Positions 12,601 to 19,889 of a stretch of 30,327 nucleotides of DNA are shown piece after piece. The DNA lies in the NCBI GenBank assembly GCA_019649035.1, contig BMAT01004065.1:196197-226523 (forward strand). Reading direction: 5' to 3'. The notes under the pieces were generated by a model that ran no database searches, was not told where the DNA came from, and saw only the letters and a program-made list of their open reading frames with translations. This DNA is from Elysia marginata (taxonomy: Eukaryota > Mollusca > Gastropoda > Plakobranchidae). The position numbers and the translations under genes are program-made. Position 1 is the stretch's first letter, and every line of letters begins with the position of its first letter.

Positions 12601-15521
12601 ACTTTTTTAAAATCTTTAACTGAAACTTAATTTGATACATTTTAATAACTTTTCTATGGCATTGGCACACATGTGGATTGTGCAAAATGTTCATGAAATT
12701 TAGATCTGACACCTCAATTCATACATTTTAAAATTCTCCACCAACTCAGGTCCAACGCCGCACAAGCCATGACAGTGAGTCAAAGGGCAGCGACAACTCC
12801 AATAACAGCAACAGCAACCGTCGGTCCAGTGGTGCCCACCAGTTTCAGTCTCGGCCTGACTTGACTGAGATGACTACCTCATCAGCATCACTCCTGTCCC
12901 CAGCTGGCATGTTCTCACAGGAGCGAAGTGGTTCCCGTATGTCAGGTGGAAGTGGCACCGGTGGGACCAATGACAATAGCAGCCTTAGCTCTGCCGGAGG
13001 AGGCGGTAACTTTCCCAATGATGTGTTCACCTCAACACCCAAGAATGACGTGAACAGGTCACCTTCAACAGCATCTGTGATACAGCATTCAACTCCTGAG
13101 GCTGGCAATACAAACATTTCCTCACCAACTTCTTTCCGTCCCAGTGGTGAGGGTGGTGGTCAATACATGTCCCACAAGCGGCTTTCAGGTGGAGATGAGT
13201 GGCGCAGCTCCAGCCAAGAATCGTCTCCTTATGCCAGCACAAGTCGTATGAATATATATGCTGCTCCAAATTCCTCATCTTCTCCAAGAGATCCAGCAGT
13301 TATTTCATCTGCCTCCTCGATGCCTAACTCTTACACAGCTCCAAGTTTATCAAGCCACCTTCACAACCACAATTACCACCCAGCCCATGTGCATGCTGGC
13401 AACTTAAACATTAATAATAACAATAGAAACAATCCTAACATGGACAGGGATCTACCTCCTGTGCCCACTGAACCACCACCTCCAATTCCTGCTGCAGAGC
13501 GGCTAGACCGCCTCACAATGCTTTCATCATCATCAAGAGACCATGCTGTACATTCCCAAATGAACAGTGTTCAAGATTGGTCCCCCAATAAGAGGGAAGA
13601 GGAGGTGGTCATGCGTAGGCCACACCCTGCTGATTCAGGGAGAAGATCTCAAGGGCCTTATGACCGCCACCATCCTACCAATAGCAGTGGCGGCATTAGT
13701 GCTAATAGTGGACTTCTTCCAGACCAGTTTCAGCCCCCTGTACCCAGGTCTCAACCACCACTACATTCTACTTCAGCTCTCAGCAAGCAGCAGAAGAACG
13801 AGGATAACTCTGTGGTGAGTGGGCACAATCCTCGACGACCCCCAGCTAACTTGATGCCAGGTCAGAACAACAATCACCATCCATTTCACAGGGCACGCCC
13901 AGCCAGTGCCATGGGACCATCTCCTCACATCAGGGGGGTCATTTCACGCCCCCCTGGAGAAGGAAGGCCCAGGCAACAACAGCAGCAAAATCAGCAACAT
14001 CGACAAGAGGGTGGTTTTTCAAATGTTACTGTAGGAAGAAGTCAGGCACCTAGTTTACAACTTAACTCAAATACTCTGTACAGCCAAAACCAGCCAGAGA
14101 GGCCGAAGTCTGTGCCACCTCATATGTTCATCCCAGCATCTGGAGAAGATTCAAGTCAGGGTCATCATTTTCAGCAGAAGAAGAATCCAATTCCCCCTCC
14201 TCGTCGGGTTAAGGAAGATGTGGATAGGGGTGGCAGGGAAAGCTTCAGGGAAGCCCCTGAAGGCTACGAGCCTCCTCAAGATGGCAGGTCTTCAAGTATT
14301 AGCCTCTTGCGTGAGCCAAGCCGTTCCTCCTCTAGGGGTCCATCCAGTGCCTCATCTTCTGACTCACACACCATGCACCCACCATCACAAGCACCCAACA
14401 ACAGCAAAAATCAACAGCAACCATCCCCTGCATACCCCCAACATCATCAGCAAAGATTTAGCAGTCAAAGCATTGATACTAAAAGGCAGAATGTTACAAA
14501 TAGACTTTCATCACAGTCATTTCCTAATCAGCAGCAAGCATTGACAAATGCTCCACATGGACAGTTCACCAGCTCTACAAACTCATCTCCCCACCCTTCT
14601 ATTCCAATGCAACCCAAGCCCACTCAGCAACCTGTAGCGGGTCCCAGACCAGAAACTTTGAACATGACTGGTTCTCGAGGCCAACCTCCACCCAGATCTC
14701 ATTCCAGCATTGGCCAGCCTATGAATAGCTTTCAACCTCCTGGAGCAGGGCTATACACCAGGAGCACCACCCCTGGCCCTCACCCTGCACCCAGAAGGGA
14801 ATCTGCCCTTACACACGACTCGCACAATCTCAGGGATATTCAAGATAGGCCAATGCTTGATCTTGGTCACAGGCCGCCACCATCAGGAGCATCTCTAGGC
14901 CATACAGGTCAGACATCGTACCCTGCACAAAGCAGACAAAACTCTGGCAGCACTAGCTCTAGTGAGTTAGGTTCTAACAGACCCAACAGAACAGGTAGCT
15001 TGCCATTAGACGCTGGCCACGGAGGCAGTACAGCAGCTGATAATCGAAGATACTCTCAGCCTCATCCTGTCCCTTCTTCCAACAGCCAACATCACCCAGA
15101 AAGACAGCCTCCTCCACAACATCAGCAACAGAGATTCCAGTCTGGACCCCGATTCGGCCCACCACTTGCCACCAATGGACCTTACCCCCAACATTCCAAC
15201 TCCTCTATGCTTTCAGGCCCTCAGTCTCATCCTCAACAGGTTCAAGTTCCTCCTCAGATCAGGTCCCAAGGCAGACCAGTCAGCAATTCGCACTTGAATA
15301 CACCTCCTCACCCTTCCTCAGCCAACTCTAACAGGCAAGTGGGCAGTCCAGCCTCTTCGCTCTCATCCCCTCTTTCAGAGCAGGAAGAGCAGAATAGTAG
15401 CAGTTTACAAATGCCAAACAAAGGTGCTTCCAGCACAGTGCCAGCCGTTGAAGAGCAGGCAGAAGCCGAAGGGCAAACCAAAAACACTAACTCTATTTGG
15501 TATGAGTATGGATGTGTGTAG
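487..15521 (+). CDS. CCDC88: CCDC88 family protein (Girdin/Daple-like), 3' part, 12 spliced exons
   Basis: Partial gene, open at its 5' end. The joined segments are 487-648, 2005-2301, 2844-3032, 3659-3781, 4863-5008, 5568-5654, 6159-6210, 6864-6966, 8668-8799, 10901-10960, 12023-12189 and 12750-15521. All introns are GT-AG and the frame stays open for 1,429 codons to a TAG. In other animals this family forms large coiled-coil adaptors that activate Gi proteins and link receptors, actin, membranes and Dishevelled. The visible order is coiled coil (residues 1 to about 330), basic segment (about 330-360), Ser-rich linkers, GBA motif (488-494), a long disordered tail, and C-terminal GCV. The HOOK domain and most of the coiled coil are missing because the window begins inside the gene. 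The C-terminal WYEYGCV favours Daple (CCDC88C) over Girdin (CCDC88A). Invertebrates usually have one CCDC88 gene, so orthology to the whole family is the safer reading. Comparisons with vertebrate proteins are from memory. Confidence 0.93.
819..1555 (-). mobile_element. Solo LTR of an LTR retrotransposon with 5-bp target duplication
   Basis: The 727-bp element at 824-1550 begins TGT and ends ACA. It is flanked by perfect copies of TTATC at 819-823 and 1551-1555. Read on the minus strand it starts TGTAACGAAG and has a TATA box TATAAATA at 1168-1161. An AATAAA polyadenylation signal follows at 947-942, then about 118 bp to the end. That is the U3-R-U5 order of an LTR, so the element is antisense to CCDC88. 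No internal coding region, primer-binding site or second LTR is present, as expected after LTR-LTR recombination. The superfamily (Ty3, Copia or BEL) cannot be settled from an LTR alone, although TG...CA ends with a 5-bp duplication are common to them. Confidence 0.87.
1161..1168 (-). promoter_or_regulatory. LTR TATA box
   Basis: TATAAATA on the minus strand, inside the solo LTR. It lies about 215 bp before the minus-strand AATAAA, consistent with an LTR U3 promoter. If active it would drive transcription away from exon B toward exon A, antisense to CCDC88. Confidence 0.5.
2005..2301 (+). CDS. CCDC88: CCDC88 exon B (coiled coil with His/Leu heptads)
   Basis: 99 codons, phase 0 to 0. The acceptor is CTCTGCACCAG and the donor GTATGT. 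It contains SEYESLVSEHGSLKSMHKSL, nearly identical to the vertebrate Girdin/Daple stretch SEYESLISKHGTLKSAHKNL (recalled), which makes this the best diagnostic exon for the family. Eight consecutive heptads place an aromatic or histidine residue (seven His, one Tyr) three residues before a leucine. GC content is clearly higher than in the flanking introns. A minus-strand open frame over this exon is a shadow. Confidence 0.95.
2302..2843 (+). other. Intron B-C
   Basis: A 542-bp AT-rich intron with donor GTATGT and a T10 tract followed by AAG as acceptor. I see no other feature. Confidence 0.85.
2844..3032 (+). CDS. CCDC88: CCDC88 exon C (coiled coil)
   Basis: 63 codons, phase 0 to 0, starting GKDDVNKLRYNLEQERDQLK and ending YSQVLHSHKQ. 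The charged heptad pattern is typical of a coiled coil. The tail LDYSQVLHSHKQ corresponds to the vertebrate 'HTYSQLLKETEVLQ' region by position and sequence type (recalled). Acceptor TTTTAAG, donor GTATAC. Confidence 0.93.
3033..3658 (+). other. Intron C-D
   Basis: A 626-bp intron with several A and T runs. The acceptor is TTATGTTCAG. No exon or repeat recognised. Confidence 0.85.
3659..3781 (+). CDS. CCDC88: CCDC88 exon D (coiled coil)
   Basis: 41 codons, phase 0 to 0, beginning VKTDYNSLQLKFTELQGELN. It continues the coiled coil with acidic and leucine-spaced residues and corresponds to the vertebrate 'TDHKNLKSLLNNSKLEQ' stretch by position. The donor GTAAGT is near consensus. Confidence 0.93.
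3782..4862 (+). other. Intron D-E with AGATCT-rich patch
   Basis: A 1,081-bp intron. Around 4590-4650 it has a patch rich in AGATC and CTAG words, including overlapping AGATCT units at 4636-4648. Such degenerate patches are frequent in some gastropod genomes (recalled). The last 100 bp are less AT-rich than the rest but contain no open exon with good splice sites. Confidence 0.75.
4863..5008 (+). CDS. CCDC88: CCDC88 exon E (end of coiled coil)
   Basis: 48 codons plus two bases (phase 0 to 2), beginning TVYQINERIENENQALLMQI. The run NENQALLMQIKQLLNQNHDL matches the vertebrate 'EENRHLLDQIQTLMLQNRTL' region, and NSKDHFAEEEKAYL matches 'ESKDLFHVEQRQYI' (recalled). It marks the C-terminal end of the long coiled coil. 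Donor GTGAGT. Confidence 0.95.
5009..5567 (+). other. Intron E-F
   Basis: A 559-bp phase-2 intron, strongly A/T with several A7-A8 runs. Nothing else seen. Confidence 0.85.
5568..5654 (+). CDS. CCDC88: CCDC88 exon F (coiled-coil terminus)
   Basis: 87 nt, phase 2 to 2. It encodes EKLSDLRRQKERLEEKIMEH and then YKNRMSPK. The core matches vertebrate Girdin/Daple '[27 protein letters not shown]' (recalled), where the coiled coil ends and a Pro/basic stretch follows. The acceptor is TTTTCAG. The donor is GTAAGA, with the GT inside AAGAAGTAAG, so the final Lys codon is split across the intron. Confidence 0.96.
5655..6158 (+). other. Intron F-G
   Basis: A 504-bp phase-2 intron, AT-rich. A 70-codon open frame starting at 5697 lies wholly inside it and has no family match or exon-like composition. 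Confidence 0.85.
6159..6210 (+). CDS. CCDC88: CCDC88 exon G (basic amphipathic segment)
   Basis: A 52-nt exon (phase 2 to 0). It completes a Lys and encodes KGLGAFIARKARGIISR. Directly after the coiled coil, vertebrate Girdin has a comparable short segment 'RRRGNWITLKMRKLIK' (recalled) that lies in its reported PI4P-binding region. Here the mix of Lys/Arg with Phe, Ile and Leu suggests the same membrane-binding role. That is inference from position and composition. Acceptor GTTTTCAG, donor GTATGA. Confidence 0.9.
6211..6863 (+). other. Intron G-H
   Basis: A 653-bp phase-0 intron, AT-rich, with acceptor TGTTCTGTAG. No further feature. Confidence 0.85.
6864..6966 (+). CDS. CCDC88: CCDC88 exon H (Ser/Arg linker)
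   Basis: 34 codons plus one base (phase 0 to 1), starting GPRRSKSRNNLHEGLDNSSQ. RRSKS resembles a basophilic kinase site. Vertebrate Girdin has an AKT-modified serine in the comparable post-coiled-coil zone (known), though no specific residue can be equated here. GSTEH resembles the family's GSTEN word. Donor GTAAGA. An overlapping minus-strand open frame at 6841-7152 is a shadow. Confidence 0.9.
6967..8667 (+). other. Intron H-I
   Basis: A 1,701-bp phase-1 intron, AT-rich with many T runs. The open frames at 7849-8118 and 8531-8731 are mostly intronic and rich in Phe and Ile. I found no additional exon. Confidence 0.8.
8668..8799 (+). CDS. CCDC88: CCDC88 exon I (Ser-rich linker, symmetric phase 1)
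   Basis: 132 nt. It completes an Asp codon and encodes KRMDRRASSIEESPKLANQN, then a Ser/Leu-rich stretch ending KPVLRG across the next junction. RRASS fits a PKA/AKT-like consensus. By position it recalls the vertebrate 'RRSMSMNDL' segment. Both introns are phase 1, so skipping the exon keeps the frame. Acceptor CATTTGCAG, donor GTAGCC (weak). Confidence 0.87.
8800..10900 (+). other. Intron I-J, the largest
   Basis: A 2,101-bp phase-1 intron, very AT-rich. Around 10045-10115 the word TTTAAAGATTTTT is repeated in degenerate form three times over about 70 bp. No exon with sound splice sites and the right phase was found. Confidence 0.8.
10901..10960 (+). CDS. CCDC88: CCDC88 exon J (60-nt exon with STENL motif)
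   Basis: 60 nt, phase 1 to 1, encoding GAKSTENLHDAFSGDSHLLP with the Gly and a following Gly split across junctions. The word STENL also occurs in vertebrate Girdin/Daple ('WTGSTENLE', recalled), which supports the exon despite its size. The acceptor TTGCTCTCAG and donor GTAAGT are both strong. It can be skipped without a frame change. Confidence 0.9.
10961..12022 (+). other. Intron J-K
   Basis: A 1,062-bp phase-1 intron. The part at about 11440-11830 is less AT-rich than usual. It includes an acceptor-like TTTTATCTAG at 11631 followed by 16 in-frame codons and a stop, discussed among the rejected items. The true acceptor is CCTCTTCAAG. Confidence 0.8.
12023..12189 (+). CDS. CCDC88: CCDC88 exon K (carries the GBA motif)
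   Basis: 55 complete codons, phase 1 to 0, starting GVGRPYVVGGDDSQGKRS. It contains several proline-directed Ser/Thr sites (STTP, RRTP, SSP) and then PGSEMLTLDQFLKEANKSPR. The equivalent vertebrate stretches are 'GSEVVTLQQFLEESNKL' in Girdin and 'SEMVTLEEFLEESN' in Daple (recalled), which makes this the second strongest family identifier. The donor GTAAAA is acceptable. Minus-strand and frame-shifted open frames across it are shadows. Confidence 0.96.
12133..12153 (+). other. GBA motif (Galpha-binding and activating), LTLDQFL
   Basis: Residues 488-494 of the visible protein. In vertebrate Girdin and Daple the same motif (hydrophobic-Thr-hydrophobic-x-acid/Gln-Phe-hydrophobic) binds Galpha-i and acts as a non-receptor exchange factor. 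The central Phe is essential (F1685 in Girdin, F1675 in Daple, recalled). Here Thr489, Phe493 and the flanking hydrophobics are all present, so function is probably kept. Confidence 0.85.
12190..12749 (+). other. Intron K-L
   Basis: A 560-bp phase-0 intron, AT-rich, with acceptor CCAACTCAG. Nothing else recognised. Confidence 0.85.
12750..15521 (+). CDS. CCDC88: CCDC88 exon L: 923-residue disordered tail and Daple-type C terminus
   Basis: One 2,772-nt exon from VQRRTSHDSESKGSDNSNNS to the TAG. The composition is Ser, Pro, Gln, Asn, His and Gly with almost no hydrophobic clusters, so it should be intrinsically disordered. Visible features are an Asn run at about 13400-13440, a Gln run (RQQQQQNQQ) at about 13971-13998, PPPPIP at 13473-13490, and two PxxxPR motifs: PIPPPR at 14187-14204 and PHPAPR at 14778-14795. 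It ends NSIWYEYGCV. The tail is not clearly alignable with vertebrate tails except at its last residues. The frame is fixed by exon K phase 0. A TTG at 12861 is not a start; the frame runs open from 12750. Confidence 0.95.
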   Translation, partial: VQRRTSHDSESKGSDNSNNSNSNRRSSGAHQFQSRPDLTEMTTSSASLLSPAGMFSQERSGSRMSGGSGTGGTNDNSSLSSAGGGGNFPNDVFTSTPKNDVNRSPSTASVIQHSTPEAGNTNISSPTSFRPSGEGGGQYMSHKRLSGGDEWRSSSQESSPYASTSRMNIYAAPNSSSSPRDPAVISSASSMPNSYTAPSLSSHLHNHNYHPAHVHAGNLNINNNNRNNPNMDRDLPPVPTEPPPPIPAAERLDRLTMLSSSSRDHAVHSQMNSVQDWSPNKREEEVVMRRPHPADSGRRSQGPYDRHHPTNSSGGISANSGLLPDQFQPPVPRSQPPLHSTSALSKQQKNEDNSVVSGHNPRRPPANLMPGQNNNHHPFHRARPASAMGPSPHIRGVISRPPGEGRPRQQQQQNQQHRQEGGFSNVTVGRSQAPSLQLNSNTLYSQNQPERPKSVPPHMFIPASGEDSSQGHHFQQKKNPIPPPRRVKEDVDRGGRESFREAPEGYEPPQDGRSSSISLLREPSRSSSRGPSSASSSDSHTMHPPSQAPNNSKNQQQPSPAYPQHHQQRFSSQSIDTKRQNVTNRLSSQSFPNQQQALTNAPHGQFTSSTNSSPHPSIPMQPKPTQQPVAGPRPETLNMTGSRGQPPPRSHSSIGQPMNSFQPPGAGLYTRSTTPGPHPAPRRESALTHDSHNLRDIQDRPMLDLGHRPPPSGASLGHTGQTSYPAQSRQNSGSTSSSELGSNRPNRTGSLPLDAGHGGSTAADNRRYSQPHPVPSSNSQHHPERQPPPQHQQQRFQSGPRFGPPLATNGPYPQHSNSSMLSGPQSHPQQVQVPPQIRSQGRPVSNSHLNTPPHPSSANSNRQVGSPASSLSSPLSEQEEQNSSSLQMPNKGASSTVPAVEEQAEAEGQTKNTNSIWYEYGCV
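15498..15521 (+). other. C-terminal PDZ-binding motif (GCV) and stop
   Basis: The protein ends WYEYGCV before the TAG at 15519-15521. Vertebrate Daple ends VWYEYGCV (recalled), and its GCV binds the Dishevelled PDZ domain. Girdin lacks this ending. A potential splice donor GTATGAGT sits inside the Trp-Tyr codons, but the conserved read-through shows that the unspliced form is real. Confidence 0.88.
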
Positions 15522-15988
15522 ATTGGAGTGAAACTGCCCACAAATTCAAGGCCCACGAGTTCTTTTTTTCTTTCTATTTTCCTCACATTTTTTTCTTTTA
15601 ATGCATCACAATTAATAATATCACACACATAAGAGGCTCATGTCAGAATAGTGAGTTAAAACACATATTTTTTATCACTGATTTAAACCATTTGATATTT
15701 GTACTGGTTCAGCATAATTCAAAATTTGAAAACCTTTGAATCAGGAAACTTAGAAGCTAACTATTCTAGACTGAGCCCAAAATATGTCTTTATTATTTCA
15801 CCTTACAATCACAAGCATATCTAACTTTGCATCGCCAACATTTAGCATGTAGTAACACTGAGAAACTTTGTATGGTCAAAAATTATCATTTTCTGCTCAT
15901 GTAGCGATAAGAACTACAAAGCATCCTGAGATCATCTTCTTGTTCTCAACTGAAATCCTAATGCCAACATATTGGCCATATTAATATA

Positions 15989-15994
15989 AATAAA
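15989..15994 (+). terminator. Candidate polyadenylation signal AATAAA
   Basis: First canonical AATAAA after the CCDC88 stop, 467 nt downstream. No strong GT-rich element is obvious just after it, so use is uncertain. Confidence 0.4.
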
Positions 15995-16695
15995 TACTTA
16001 AGAAAAAGCAATGTGTACAAATTCATTAACTTCACATATTTACATCATTTACATTTTTACCGTCCAAGTCAGTTTCATTTCTAGAACCTTGTCTACTTAT
16101 CCAGTCAATATTGTTGGCATAAAGGAATAACCAGCTTTAAATAACCAATTTTTGTAAAGGCAATAACTTCTCTATCTTCAACCATGAAAGGGTGAGATAG
16201 GTCAAGTTCTTTATGGAACTTGTTAGCTTTTTTTCCCCCCAACTTTTGAGGTTACTTTGTTATAAAGTAGATGTAGTGCTGGTGGTTTCACATTCCGATA
16301 ATTCAATTCTGAACCTGAGCTTATATTTTATATTTTTTAAGTTTGTGAACTGCTCAACAGGAAAAGTTTTCTTCCTGCCCATTTCAGAAATGAATGATTG
16401 AGTTAAATGGGGCAGGTAATGTCAAAGAATGTCTATATATATTATCGCAACTCACTTGAAGCGATTTAATGCAAACAAGGAATGAAAGCACTTGTTCAGT
16501 TCATTATGTTTGCTGGGACAAAAAAAACTGCCATCAAATTCTAGAGGGTCATCTTTTTTTTGAAAGTCTTAGTCTTATTTTCAGTTGCTATAGTTTTTTA
16601 AACATTCATCAGAAAAATGAAAACCAATGAACAACACTTATTTTGAAGTAATTTAGTGTTGCATGAATTGAAAGAATGGACTTAACTCTTTTTGT

Positions 16696-16701
16696 AATAA
16701 A
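16696..16701 (+). terminator. Candidate polyadenylation signal AATAAA
   Basis: Second canonical hexamer. TTTGACTTTCTTGGGTGTCT follows about 30 nt later and could serve as a downstream GU/U-rich element. Confidence 0.45.
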
Positions 16702-17034
16702 TATGGAATGATGGAATGGGCTGCTCTTTATTTGACTTTCTTGGGTGTCTTGATTGTTAAAAGTTGTTTTTTTTTTATTTCCAAACGTTTCAAATTTTGT
16801 TGCAGACACCACTGTTCTGGTTCACTAAACAAACTGGAAGCAACATTTTATGATGCGTTGAACTTTGAAAAATTTTTTAAAAATTATTTTATGTTTGCAT
16901 TTGTCAAGATTGCATGATTTTATTCTGTATTCAGACTCTTGCTTTCCCCCCTCTCTCATTGCTTTTTTATCAAGTTTTGACAAGAAATGAAATAGAATGA
17001 AACAGTGTTTGTTTTCTCCCCCTTTTCACCAGGC

Positions 17035-17082
17035 AATCCAGATGGTCGTGACTTGCCTCCATGTTACTGGCCTGCATGAAAA
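17035..17082 (+). other. Possible alternative terminal exon (unconfirmed)
   Basis: A strong acceptor (TTTTCTCCCCCTTTTCACCAG) precedes a less AT-rich block. Read as the continuation of a phase-1 exon, it encodes GNPDGRDLPPCYWPA and then TGA at 17080-17082. Two AATAAA signals (17261, 17281) lie about 200 bp downstream. Exons H, I and J all end in phase 1 and would splice to it in frame, giving a short protein without the GBA motif and GCV. No family match supports it. Confidence 0.2.
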
Positions 17083-17260
17083 GGTCGGTGGGTGGCATGT
17101 TGGCATGAGGAATCGACATGGTTATGAATGTAACCTGTATTGTGTTCTTTTCATCTCTCGTTTGGTTGACTGTTCTGTTCTTCTTTCTTACTACACAAGT
17201 ATATCTCTGTGTAGCAAGACCACAAAATGAAGCTAGTTCATTTAGGACATGATCATGTAA

Positions 17261-17286
17261 AATAAATGTTTAATGTTAAGAATAAA
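17261..17286 (+). terminator. Paired AATAAA polyadenylation signals
   Basis: Two AATAAA hexamers at 17261-17266 and 17281-17286, 20 bp apart. They are a plausible distal mRNA end for CCDC88 or for the putative exon at 17035. Confidence 0.45.
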
Positions 17287-17300
17287 GTTTCACAAACGAA

Positions 17301-19797
17301 CAAATTTTGAAAGATTATCAATTCCTCTCTTACAGATTGTAAAACAGTAAGGTAAAACTTCCAAATATCGCATAAAGGTGAAGATAACTTGGTAACCAAT
17401 TTTTTACGAATTTTTACACAATAATTTTTTAAGAATTGCCAGCCCCCATATTCTTCATTGACTTATCTCAACATGCTGTGAATGAATATGGTTTTTAAAT
17501 TCTCCCTGATCATCAATAACTCTTTGACTTCCACTTACCGGTACTGAGTTTTCAAATTAAGCCATTCTTATATTTGTGTCTTTCCTTACAACCCACCTCA
17601 CATGTCTTATTTTGAATGCATATAAGGTTGAACTTTACCTATTCTAAAACTCTTTCAATCCCCACCTTTTTTTAAATATATAATACTTAATTTTTTATTT
17701 TGATAATTCAATTGTGATTTTTCACATTCTTACTTTTTGTCCCTGCCATCTGTGTGCATGAAAAATTCAATGGAAATTTAATTACTCTTGTAATTCCTTT
17801 TAAAATGATAATCTTGAAGATTCTAAGCATGTATTTGTTGATAACAAATATCTTCCAAAGTTTTCAATGTAAAAGGGGCGGATTAAATTTAATTTTGTGT
17901 AGATCTAGTTTTCAATCAATGCAAGATTTGATAGTGTTTAATGCTTTGGTATTTTCTTCTTACCCGTAGCCATATATAGTTTCATGGCTTCAGTCCCAGT
18001 TTGGTTTTGCACTCCTTCACCCACCCTCCTTTCTTTTCTGTTGCATGAAGTAGAACTTTGCTTTTGCTTTCAGTAGCACCTACTCTGGGTTAAATAAATT
18101 GCTCACATGTGAAACCCCAAACCCTTCAATAATTTGTGTGATTGTGTTGCGTTTTGCAATTTTTTTAATAATGAAAAGTTTCCGCTGTTGTTCTTTTTAG
18201 CCAGCAGTCATTTTGTTCAGAGCTGGCTTTAAACATCAAGTTAGATTTTTCCAGCTTTTTCTACCTTTAAAATGTACTTAATGGAAAGGAAAAGGCAAAA
18301 TTTAATTTAAAAAGTGATCTTACTATAACTATTTTAGTTGTTTAGGTTTTATAAAAATAATAAAATTCTCAAGGACAAATCATCTAACAATCAATCCTGC
18401 TTTCAAGTTTTGTATAGAAAAGAAAAGAAATTCTATTAAGCTTTCTACAGGCCTGACCTGTATTTATTATTTTCATGAATTACAAGATTAATGAAATTTG
18501 TAAACGATAGCATGCTCCTTGCATTTTTATAGAAATTTTGATTTAGATTGCAATGGCACCTACAAATAAAAATTAAACAAAGTGTGGATTTTCCTGCTTA
18601 GAAAAATACACTTCTTTCTAGAGGTTTTGCTTTTTGTCACTGTGGAAAGTAGTTGTCATATAAAAGGAAATTTATTAAAAAGTCTTCTTTGTCTCACAAC
18701 TACCCCATATCATCCTTATTTTTATATTTTTCTCATGACCTGTTTTTCTTTTTTTAATCAGATGTCAAACACTTGAATTTGATTTCAAATGAAGTTTTGA
18801 AAGCTGGATTTTTTTCTCTTTAGAACAATTCTTTTAAAATAAGGTCATTGGCTTTAGACAGTCCGCCACATTTATAGGTGGGTGAAAATAACATTTCTTT
18901 TTGAAACTTTATAAGCAATCATGCAATGTGATTGGCATTCTAGGTCTCAAACAGGATGACTTTTTTCTGGGGGGAGGGCTTTGTTAATTTGTTTGTTTTT
19001 ACAGAAAATTTATGATAACTGAAAGCAAATACCTTTATTTTGAAGCTCAGAAAAATGCAATATTGAAAAGTATCAATGACTGTGAACATTGAGAGACAGC
19101 CAATTGGTTGTGAGCCTTCTATTCTATAAACAATAATGCTTAGCCTGGGTACCCTCTCCATTCCCTCCATGTTGCAATTTTATAGCAATTGATATTTTCA
19201 GAACTGATTATTTCATTTTCTTCTTCTTTTGATTTTGTTCACTTTAATTTTTTTTTATTATATGTTTGACTGTTTTGTGTATTTTGTCATTGTTCTTTGA
19301 TTTTTTAAAATGTTTTATAATTATGCTGCATGATCAGTTTAAATGAGATGGACATCACAATATACTCATCCAGAGGGTTTGATATTTTGAAAAATGTATT
19401 TTCTGAGCTTGCTTATGTTAATCATAATATACTGAAAAAACATTACAGACAAGAAAAGAAATGAAATCCTTTTTCAAAATGTGCAATCAAATCTACCAAC
19501 TTTTAAGTAAACAGGAATGGACATGAACCATTATACAAAGTGGGCAATTTTACTGCTGCTATTTGTATAATGGCATTAACTCTATCCATTGACATAATAC
19601 AAAAAAGCGACATAGCTATTGCATTGATCTAGTTTGTGAATCTTTAAGTTAGGTTTGCATGACCGATAATTTTTAAAAGCCATGTGAAACGCACTCTAAG
19701 GTCAGTATGTAGAAGGTAAATTCCTAAGAGTGAAATGACTTCTTGATTAACTAACAAAACTTGTTGGCAGGGTTCATTTTAAAGCATTACATTTTTA
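17301..19797. other. AT-rich non-coding sequence
   Basis: No gene recognised. Open frames are under 80 codons, rich in Phe, Leu and Ile, and none has splice support. It may be a distal 3'UTR or intergenic DNA. Confidence 0.6.
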
Positions 19798-19889
19798 GGA
19801 ATGAGAATAGAGCACAAAATTATTGCGCAAGTAACTTCAAAGAGGAAGTTTGCCAACAGGAACAATAACTTGTGCTCTTATCTCATTCC
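19798..19889. mobile_element. MITE-like element, copy 1 (92 bp)
   Basis: The left end GGAATGAGAATAGAGCACAA and right end TTGTGCTCTTATCTCATTCC are near-perfect inverted repeats of 20 bp with two mismatches. The inner part includes ACTTCAAAGAGG and ACAGGAACAATAA. The same ends and inner words recur in the same order at 26616-26726, so this is a dispersed family. It has no coding capacity. I see no unambiguous target duplication. Confidence 0.75.

Larger units (their letters stand above)
15522..17300 (+). other. Probable 3'UTR of CCDC88
   Basis: AT-rich non-coding sequence following the stop. AATAAA hexamers lie at 15989, 16696, 17261 and 17281, so mRNA ends are possible at several places from about 0.5 to 1.8 kb after the stop. 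Open frames here are short and biased to Phe, Lys and Leu. The true 3' end cannot be fixed without transcripts. Confidence 0.55.

Noticed and set aside
12845..15628. Several 60-110 codon open frames on both strands over the last exon
   Set aside because: They are shadows of the 923-codon frame, which is fixed by the splice phase and by the conserved WYEYGCV end.
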